A stretch of 64,000 nucleotides of DNA from Caulobacter radicis (GTDB taxonomy: Bacteria > Pseudomonadota > Alphaproteobacteria > Caulobacterales > Caulobacteraceae): NCBI RefSeq assembly GCF_003094615.1, contig NZ_QDKO01000025.1:124001-188000 (forward strand), given 5' to 3'. Below the pieces are notes generated by a model, which did not search any database, was not told the origin of the DNA, and saw only the letters and a program-made list of their open reading frames with translations. Position 1 is the stretch's first letter. Each line of letters begins with the position of its first letter. Positions 57,879 to 64,000 of the stretch are shown one piece after another. Position numbers and translations under genes: made by a program.

Positions 57879-58047
57879 TGGTGCGTTGATCCTCACTCCC
57901 CCTCCCGGTTGGAGGCCGAACCAGTGGTGAAGCCTTGGCGCCTTCGTGCGGCGTCCGGAAGCGGTTCGAAAGGGATATCGCCGCGCCGCCAACCAGGCCC
58001 GATTGGTGGTGAGGTTCTCTCGACGATTTTATTTCACCTGTGCGATG

Positions 58048-58072
58048 GGAACCTTTGCCTTAGCATCGCATT
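58048..58072 (+). promoter_or_regulatory. weak SigT/EcfG-like element upstream of the signalling operon
   Basis: GGAAC (58048-58052), 16 bases, CATT (58069-58072), one mismatch. It lies 153 bases before the kinase start, farther than the other sites, so it may not be the main promoter. Confidence 0.33.
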
Positions 58073-58224
58073 TGCACGCCAGCGTTCGCCGGGGGAAAAG
58101 ATGAATTTCGTACGATCGTCATCATAGGCGTTGATCGCCCGCGATTTCCCGGCGCGCCCAAGCGACTTTTCCCTCCCCTTTTTCATTTCTTGCGCGCGGT
58201 TGGCGTGCCTGGCGTTCGAGTTCA

Positions 58225-61200
58225 ATGCCCCAGAACACTTTTCGTCGCGCCGGATCGCGGGCCGACGTAGATCTTTGGACCATGCTAGGCATGGTCCTGG
58301 TTTTGGCCTTCTTCCTGATCAGCGGGTCGATCGCCTTCCGGAACATCCAGGTGCTGCGCAACAACAACCAGATGATCCTGCACTCGCATCAGGTGCTGAT
58401 CGCGCTGGATGATCTGCTGTCGACCGCGCAAGACGCCGAAACCGGGCAACGCGGCTATCTCCTAACCGGCAACGACCGCTATCTGGAACCTTACCAGAGC
58501 GCGGTCACGGCCGCCGGCTCACGCATTGAGGCGGCCAGATCGCTGACCACAGACAACCCCGTCCAGCAGGCCAATATTCGCCAGTTGGAGCGGCACATCG
58601 ACGCCAAGCTCGCCGAACTGGACGAGACGATCAAACTACGCCGGGTGAACGCCCAGGCCGCCATGGCGGTCGTGGCCACCGATCGCGGCAAGACGGAGAT
58701 GGACGCCATACGCAGCCAACTCGACGTCATGCGGCGCGAGGAGGACCGGCTGCGCGACCTGCGCCTGGCCGAGATGGACCAGGCCTATCGTACGGCGACG
58801 GCAAGCGGCGTGCTGTCGGGACTGCTGGGCGCGATCCTGACCATCGCCGTCTTCGTCCTGGTGCGCCGGGCCGCATCGGCCCGCGCGCGCGAAGACTGGC
58901 TCCAGTCCGGCCAGGTGGGCCTTTCCGAGGCGATGATGGGCGACAAGTCGGTCGAAGGCTTGTCCGAGGCCGTACTCGCGTTTCTGTCTGACTATCTTGG
59001 CTTCCAGGCCGGGGCGCTGTTCAAGGGTGAGAACGGGTCCTTCTACCGCGCCGCCGCCCTGGGCCTTCCAGCAGACGCTCATTCTCCGCTGCGGTTCGAC
59101 CTCAAGGAAGGTCTGCTCGGCAAGGTCGCCGCCGAGGGCCGCTCGACGATCGTTCGCGACGTCCCTGACGGCTACATGACGATCGGTTCGGCGCTCGGCC
59201 ACGACAAGCCGCGCCACCTCGTGCTGGTGCCGACCCATGCCGACGAGACGGTGAACGCCGTCCTCGAGCTGGGCTTCCTGCATCCGGTCGACGAGCGGGT
59301 GCTTCATCTGCTCGATCAGGCGGCCGCCTCGATCGGCATCGCCCTGCGTTCGGCCCGCTACCGCGCAGAGCTTCAGAACGCCCTGGAGGAAACCCAGCGA
59401 CAGTCGGAGGAACTGCAGGTCCAGAGCGAGGAGCTTCGCGTCTCCAACGAGGAGCTGGAAGAGCAGAGCCGGGCGCTGAAGGAAAGCCAGGTGCGTCTGG
59501 AACAGCAGCAGGTCGAGCTTGAGCAGACCAACAGCCAACTGGAGGAACAGGCCCAGACCCTGGAACACCAGAAGGATGCCCTGGAGCGCACCAGCGAGGA
59601 GATCACGCTCAAGGCGCGTGAGCTCGAACGCGCCAGCCAGTACAAATCTGATTTCCTGGCCAATATGAGCCATGAACTACGCACGCCGCTCAATTCCATG
59701 CTTATCCTCTCGGGCCTGTTGAAGGACAACCCGGACGGCAACCTCACGGAAAAGCAGGTCAGTTTTGCTCAGACCATCGTTTCCTCGGGAAATGATCTCT
59801 TGGTGCTGATCAATGACATTCTTGATCTGTCCAAGATCGAGGCGGGCCACGTCGAGGTGTTGGCCGAGCCCCTGTCCCTCCAGCGCCTGAGCTCGGATCT
59901 GAGTGGACTCTTCCACCCCATGGCTGAAGATCGCGGACTGGGCTTTGAGATAGATCTCTCCCCGCAGACGCCGCATACGATCCACACCGACCGCCAGCGC
60001 CTTGAGCAGATCCTCAAGAACCTGCTCTCGAACGCCTTCAAGTTCACCCAGACGGGCGGCGTGCGTCTGGCCATAGCGCCCAACCTGGCGGGCGGACTGT
60101 CATTCAGGGTCGAGGACACCGGCATCGGCGTCCCGCCCGAACACCAGGAGAGCATTTTCGAGGCTTTCCGGCAGGCCGACGGCACCATCAGCCGGCGCTA
60201 TGGCGGCACCGGTCTGGGCCTTTCCATCTCGCGCGAGCTGGCGCGCCTGCTTGGCGGCGCCATCACCCTGGAGAGCCGCCCCGGCGAGGGCAGCATCTTC
60301 ACGCTCAGCATCCCACTGGCCTACGATCCTTCGCAAGTCTCGCCCCGCCAGGCGCTGGTCGCGGCGCAGAACCCAGCGCCTGACCTGTCTTCGTCCACGC
60401 CCATGCAGAAGGCCAACCTGCCAGCCGCCAGCGTTGAGGACGATCGCGACCGTCTCAGCAGCGCCCGCCGCGTCCTGTTGGTGATCGAAGACGACGCCGC
60501 CTTCGCCGCCATCGTTCGCGACCTGTCGCGCGAGATCGGTTTCCAAGCCCTGGTGGCGGGAACGGCCGATGAAGCGCTGACACTGGCCCGACAGTTCAAA
60601 CCCAGCGCCGTCGTGCTCGACGTCGGCCTGCCCGATGAATCCGGCCTGATGGTGCTCGATCGGTTGAAACGTGACGACGCCACCCGCCACATCCCAATCC
60701 ATGTTGTTTCGGCCAACGACCATGCCCAGACCGCATTGTCGCTGGGCGCTATAGGCTACATGGTCAAACCGGTTCGCCGGGAGGATCTGACGGAAGTCCT
60801 CCACGGCCTGCAGGCCAAGCTTTCCAGCGCCGTCAAACGTGTGCTGGTCGTCGAGGATGACGTAACTCAACGCGAGGCCGTGCGGCATCTGCTGTCGGCG
60901 GGCGACGTCGAGACGGTGGGCGTCGGTACGGCCGCCGAGTGCCTTGAGGCGCTACGCGCCCAGACCTTCGACTGCATGGTGCTGGACCTGTCGCTGCCGG
61001 ACGCCTCGGGCTATTCGCTCCTGGAAACACTGAGCCAGGACAGTGAGCGCGCCTTTCCTCCGGTGATCGTCTACACCGGCCATGACCTGTCGGCCGACGA
61101 CGAGCAGCGGCTGCGCCGCTACTCCAGTTCGATCATCATCAAGGGCGCCAAGTCGCCCGAACGGCTGCTCGACGAGGTGTCGCTGTTCCTGCACCAGGTT

Positions 61201-61653
61201 GTTTCGGAATTGCCGCCCGAGCAGCAGAAGATGATTCAGAAGGCGCGCAACCGCGACGCGATGCTCGAAGGGCGTCGGATCCTCATCGTCGAGGACGACA
61301 TCCGCAACGTCTACTCGCTGACCAACCTGCTCGAACCCAGAGGCGCGATCATCCAGATCGCCCGCAACGGCCAGGAGGCCATAGAGGCCTTGGACCGCGC
61401 CTCGCAGGACTCGTCTGCGGCGGTCGATCTGGTCTTGATGGACGTGATGATGCCGGTCATGGACGGCCTGTCGGCAACCCGCCAGATCCGCCAGGATCCT
61501 CGCTGGCGCAAGCTGCCGATCCTTATGCTGACCGCCAAGGCCATGCCCGACGACCAGGAGCGCTGCATCGCCGCCGGCGGCAGCGACTACATGGCCAAGC
61601 CCATCGACGTGGACAAGCTGCTCTCGCTGGTCCGGGTCTGGATGCCGAGATAG
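58225..61653 (+). CDS. CHASE3-GAF hybrid histidine kinase with three receivers
   Basis: 1142 residues. One N-terminal helix, then a CHASE3 periplasmic domain (TAQDAETGQRGYLLTGNDRY) and a second membrane helix near 190-210. A GAF domain (about 230-385), then a long Gln/Glu coiled coil (about 385-470). HisKA with SHELRTPLNSM, HATPase with VEDTGIGVPPEHQ and GGTGLGLSIS. Three receivers follow: VLLVIEDDAAF with VVLDVGLPDESG, VLVVEDDVTQ with MVLDLSLPDASG, and ILIVEDDIRNV with LMDVMMPVMDG. CHASE3 domains sense unknown extracytoplasmic cues. It heads an operon with CheR-like, CheB-like and a receiver-kinase. The ribosome site is weak. Confidence 0.92.
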   Translation: MPQNTFRRAGSRADVDLWTMLGMVLVLAFFLISGSIAFRNIQVLRNNNQMILHSHQVLIALDDLLSTAQDAETGQRGYLLTGNDRYLEPYQSAVTAAGSRIEAARSLTTDNPVQQANIRQLERHIDAKLAELDETIKLRRVNAQAAMAVVATDRGKTEMDAIRSQLDVMRREEDRLRDLRLAEMDQAYRTATASGVLSGLLGAILTIAVFVLVRRAASARAREDWLQSGQVGLSEAMMGDKSVEGLSEAVLAFLSDYLGFQAGALFKGENGSFYRAAALGLPADAHSPLRFDLKEGLLGKVAAEGRSTIVRDVPDGYMTIGSALGHDKPRHLVLVPTHADETVNAVLELGFLHPVDERVLHLLDQAAASIGIALRSARYRAELQNALEETQRQSEELQVQSEELRVSNEELEEQSRALKESQVRLEQQQVELEQTNSQLEEQAQTLEHQKDALERTSEEITLKARELERASQYKSDFLANMSHELRTPLNSMLILSGLLKDNPDGNLTEKQVSFAQTIVSSGNDLLVLINDILDLSKIEAGHVEVLAEPLSLQRLSSDLSGLFHPMAEDRGLGFEIDLSPQTPHTIHTDRQRLEQILKNLLSNAFKFTQTGGVRLAIAPNLAGGLSFRVEDTGIGVPPEHQESIFEAFRQADGTISRRYGGTGLGLSISRELARLLGGAITLESRPGEGSIFTLSIPLAYDPSQVSPRQALVAAQNPAPDLSSSTPMQKANLPAASVEDDRDRLSSARRVLLVIEDDAAFAAIVRDLSREIGFQALVAGTADEALTLARQFKPSAVVLDVGLPDESGLMVLDRLKRDDATRHIPIHVVSANDHAQTALSLGAIGYMVKPVRREDLTEVLHGLQAKLSSAVKRVLVVEDDVTQREAVRHLLSAGDVETVGVGTAAECLEALRAQTFDCMVLDLSLPDASGYSLLETLSQDSERAFPPVIVYTGHDLSADDEQRLRRYSSSIIIKGAKSPERLLDEVSLFLHQVVSELPPEQQKMIQKARNRDAMLEGRRILIVEDDIRNVYSLTNLLEPRGAIIQIARNGQEAIEALDRASQDSSAAVDLVLMDVMMPVMDGLSATRQIRQDPRWRKLPILMLTAKAMPDDQERCIAAGGSDYMAKPIDVDKLLSLVRVWMPR

Positions 61654-61660
61654 TCTTGCC

Positions 61661-62485
61661 GTGCCCGAAGACATCGTCGACCTCGAAATCCAGCTGCTGC
61701 TGGAAGCGCTCTATCAGCGTTACCATTACGACTTTCGCCACTACGCCAGGGCGTCGTTGAAACGACGCCTGACGCAGGCGCGTGACCAGCTGGGCTTTCC
61801 CACGCTCTCGGCGCTTCAGGATCGCCTGCTTCACGACGCGGCGTTCCTGCCGCGCCTGCTCGACTACCTGACCGTCCAGGTCAGCGAGATGTTCAGGGAC
61901 CCGTCCTATTTCCGCGCCTTGCGAGAGAACGTCGTGCCGCACCTGCGCACCTATCCGTCGTTGAAGGTGTGGGTCGCCGGCTGCAGCAACGGCGAGGAGC
62001 TCTATTCGATGGCGATCCTGTTCCGCGAGGAAGGCCTTTACGATCGCACGCTGTTCTATGCGACCGACATCAATCCCGAAGCCCTGGCGGCCGCGGAGGC
62101 TGGTGTCTATCCGCTCGACCGTGTCCGCAAGTTCACCCAGAACCACCAGCAGTCGGGTGGGCGTTCGTCGCTGTCTGACTACTACACCGCCGACTACGGC
62201 CGGGCGGCCTTCGACAAGAGTCTGCGCGAACGGGTGGTGTTTTCCGACCACAGTCTGGTGACCGACGCGGTCTTTGGCGAGATGCACCTGATCTCCTGCC
62301 GCAACGTGATGATCTATTTCGATCGCCCCTTGCAGGACCGTGCGATCGGCCTTTTTCACGACTCCCTCGCCCGCAAGGGCTTCCTGGGCCTGGGCTCGAA
62401 GGAAAGCCTGCGCTTTTCCGCCCACGCCGAGGCCTTTGCGGCCTTCAGGCCGAGCGAGAAGATCTATCAAAGGCGCGATCTATGA
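61661..62485 (+). CDS. CheR-type methyltransferase
   Basis: 274 residues from GTG 61661, seven bases after the kinase stop. The N-terminal helical domain (RYHYDFRHYARASLKRRL) leads to the SAM-binding domain with VWVAGCSNGEELYSMAI, YATDINPEALAAA and LISCRNVMIYFD. These are the residues that bind S-adenosylmethionine in CheR. No chemoreceptor is in view, so the target is unknown; the coiled coil of the hybrid kinase is one possibility. The stop overlaps the CheB-like start. Confidence 0.9.
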   Translation: MPEDIVDLEIQLLLEALYQRYHYDFRHYARASLKRRLTQARDQLGFPTLSALQDRLLHDAAFLPRLLDYLTVQVSEMFRDPSYFRALRENVVPHLRTYPSLKVWVAGCSNGEELYSMAILFREEGLYDRTLFYATDINPEALAAAEAGVYPLDRVRKFTQNHQQSGGRSSLSDYYTADYGRAAFDKSLRERVVFSDHSLVTDAVFGEMHLISCRNVMIYFDRPLQDRAIGLFHDSLARKGFLGLGSKESLRFSAHAEAFAAFRPSEKIYQRRDL

Positions 62486-63060
62486 GCGCGTCGCCCCCCA
62501 GGGTCGTCGTCATCGGCGCCTCGGCCGGTGCGGTGCAGGCGCTGATGGCGATCCTGCCCCCCCTTCCCCACGACTATCGGCTGCCGATCCTCGTGGTCGT
62601 GCACGTCCCGCCCGATCGCGACAATGTCCTGGCGCCTTTGCTCGAGGCCAAATGCCGCCTGACGGTCAAGGAGGCCGAGGACAAGGAGCCGATAGCCGGC
62701 GGCGTGGTCTATCTGGCGCCGCCGGACTATCACCTGCTGGTCGAGACCAACGGCGCCCTGGCCCTGTCGGCCGACGCGCCCGTGAACTTCTCCCGCCCCT
62801 CGATCGACATCCTGTTCGAAAGCGCCGCCGACGTCTTCTCCGACGGTCTGGTGGGCGTGGTGCTCACCGGCGCCAATCAGGATGGCGCGGCGGGCCTGCG
62901 CGCGGTGGCCAAGGCCGGCGGCGCGGCGATCGTGGAAAATCCTGCCAGCGCCCAGGCGTCGGCCATGCCGCAAGCCGCGCTCGCAGCCACGCCGACCGCA
63001 GCCGTCATGTCCCTTGATGCAATCGCATCCTACCTCCTGAGTTTGGGAACCGAGCGATGA
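62482..63060 (+). CDS. CheB-type methylesterase domain protein
   Basis: 192 residues, only the esterase domain; there is no N-terminal receiver. The catalytic Ser is in VIGASAGAVQAL, the His in VVVHVPPDRDN and the Asp in VVLTGANQDGAAGL, a variant of the usual GMGxDG. It would remove methyl groups added by the CheR-like protein. Lacking its own receiver, it may be controlled through the adjacent receiver-kinase. Starts and stops overlap by four bases on both sides. Confidence 0.9.
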   Translation: MSASPPRVVVIGASAGAVQALMAILPPLPHDYRLPILVVVHVPPDRDNVLAPLLEAKCRLTVKEAEDKEPIAGGVVYLAPPDYHLLVETNGALALSADAPVNFSRPSIDILFESAADVFSDGLVGVVLTGANQDGAAGLRAVAKAGGAAIVENPASAQASAMPQAALAATPTAAVMSLDAIASYLLSLGTER

Positions 63061-64000
63061 TCGCCGATCCGCCGATCAACTTCCTCCTGGTCGATGATCT
63101 GGACGAAAACCTCCTGGCGCTAGAAGCCTTGCTTCAACGCGACGGGCTCCACTGTCTGAAGGCGCGCTCGGGCGAAGAGGCGCTGGAGCTGCTGCTGGTC
63201 CACGACGTGGCCCTGGCCCTGCTCGACGTGCAGATGCCCGGCATGGACGGTTTCGAGCTCGCCGAGTTCATGCGCGGCAGCGAACGGGCCCGCCATATCC
63301 CGATCATCTTCCTCACCGCTGGCGCAGCCAACCTTCAACGCCGCTTTCGGGGCTATGAGGCCGGGGCCGTGGACTTCATCCAAAAGCCCATCGAGCCCAC
63401 CATTCTTCGCAGCAAGGCCGAGGTGTTCTTCGATCTCTACCAGCAGCGCCAGCAGATCGAGCGCCAGCGCGACGAGCTGGATGCGCTGGCCCAAGCCCTG
63501 CGGCGCGCCGACCGTCACAAGGACAATTTTCTAGCTGTGCTGGCGCATGAGCTGCGCAATCCGGTCGCCGCCCTTGGCGGGGGCCTGCACCTGCTCAAGA
63601 AGGACATTCCAGCCGAGCGCGCCAAGGACATCCGTATCCGTATGGACAGGATGCTGGCGCACCTTTCCCACCTGATCGACGATCTGCTCGATGTCTCTCG
63701 CGTCAGCCAGGGCAAGATTTCGCTCAAGAAGGAACAGGTCGAACTCGGCGATGTGCTGAAATCCGCGATCGAGGCCAGCCAGCATCATATCGACGCGGCC
63801 GGCCACGTGTTCGTCACCGATCTGCCGCCAGGCGAGATCTGGCTCGACGCCGATCACACCAGGCTGGCCCAGATCGTGGCCAACCTCCTCAACAACGCCG
63901 CCAAGTACACGCCGCCGGGCGGAACCATCACCCTGTCGGCGCGGCCGATGGAAGAGAACGTGGAGATTCGTATCGCCGACACCGGCGTCGGCGTGCCGCG
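63057..64000 (+). CDS. receiver-histidine kinase, cut by the window end
   Basis: 314 residues are visible. An N-terminal receiver (INFLLVDDLDENLLALEALL, phospho-acceptor Asp in ALLDVQMPGMDG, FIQKPI) is followed by a coiled linker, HisKA with LAHELRNPVAALGGG, and an HATPase beginning IVANLLNNAAKYTPPGG and ADTGVGVPR. The rest lies beyond base 64000. ATG 63057 overlaps the CheB-like stop. A receiver placed before a kinase often gates that kinase, so it could receive phosphate from the upstream hybrid kinase. Confidence 0.9.
   Translation, partial: MIADPPINFLLVDDLDENLLALEALLQRDGLHCLKARSGEEALELLLVHDVALALLDVQMPGMDGFELAEFMRGSERARHIPIIFLTAGAANLQRRFRGYEAGAVDFIQKPIEPTILRSKAEVFFDLYQQRQQIERQRDELDALAQALRRADRHKDNFLAVLAHELRNPVAALGGGLHLLKKDIPAERAKDIRIRMDRMLAHLSHLIDDLLDVSRVSQGKISLKKEQVELGDVLKSAIEASQHHIDAAGHVFVTDLPPGEIWLDADHTRLAQIVANLLNNAAKYTPPGGTITLSARPMEENVEIRIADTGVGVP

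Overview
The window looks like chromosomal DNA of a high-GC alphaproteobacterium, most probably Caulobacter or a close relative. The evidence is strong G/C third-position bias, many genes recognisable as Caulobacterales accessory stress genes (HWE kinases, DUF2252, DUF1206, DUF4142, DUF6766, LigD/Ku), and repeated promoters of the GGAAC-N16/17-CGTT type used by the general stress sigma factor (SigT in Caulobacter, EcfG elsewhere). I see no rRNA, tRNA, CRISPR array, insertion sequence or prophage.

Layout. 1-5.7 kb: the end of a membrane operon, a TIGR02587/TIGR02588 membrane pair behind a stress promoter, an OhrR-like MarR regulator divergent from a hybrid histidine kinase, and a SemiSWEET. 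5.7-17.3 kb: small stress proteins, a GFA protein, hemerythrin and CinA, a broken Nramp transporter, an SRPBCC - zinc alcohol dehydrogenase - SDR - two small proteins operon, an iron-containing redox enzyme with two small partners, and two Crp/Fnr regulators. 17.4-24 kb: a DUF6766 membrane protein, a frameshifted HWE kinase, a second hemerythrin and a large catalase. 24.6-30.2 kb: Ku and LigD for end joining, then DUF3597 and DUF4142. 30.3-39.3 kb: a flavoprotein, DUF2252/DUF1206, an Mfd-family translocase, a general-stress flavin protein and a third Crp/Fnr regulator. 39.4-56.2 kb: glycogen and trehalose metabolism (glgA; glgB-glgX-treZ-malQ-treY; pgm), interrupted by a doubly frameshifted HWE kinase. 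57.5-64 kb: a large signalling operon (CHASE3-GAF hybrid kinase with three receivers, CheR-like, CheB-like, receiver-kinase) running off the window.

Taken together this is a stress-survival island: peroxide removal, double-strand break repair, transcription-linked repair, carbon storage turned into the compatible solute trehalose, and several sensor kinases. I found seven exact SigT/EcfG-type promoter matches and four with GGTT in place of CGTT. All lie in the right direction just upstream of genes, where chance predicts about one exact match in 64 kb. Two of the sensor kinases and the Nramp transporter carry single-codon or small indel lesions that look recent. A family of about 50-residue proline/aspartate-rich proteins occurs twice (10265-10417 and 52320-52478) and appears undescribed.

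Family names are from recognition of sequence patterns, without database searches.
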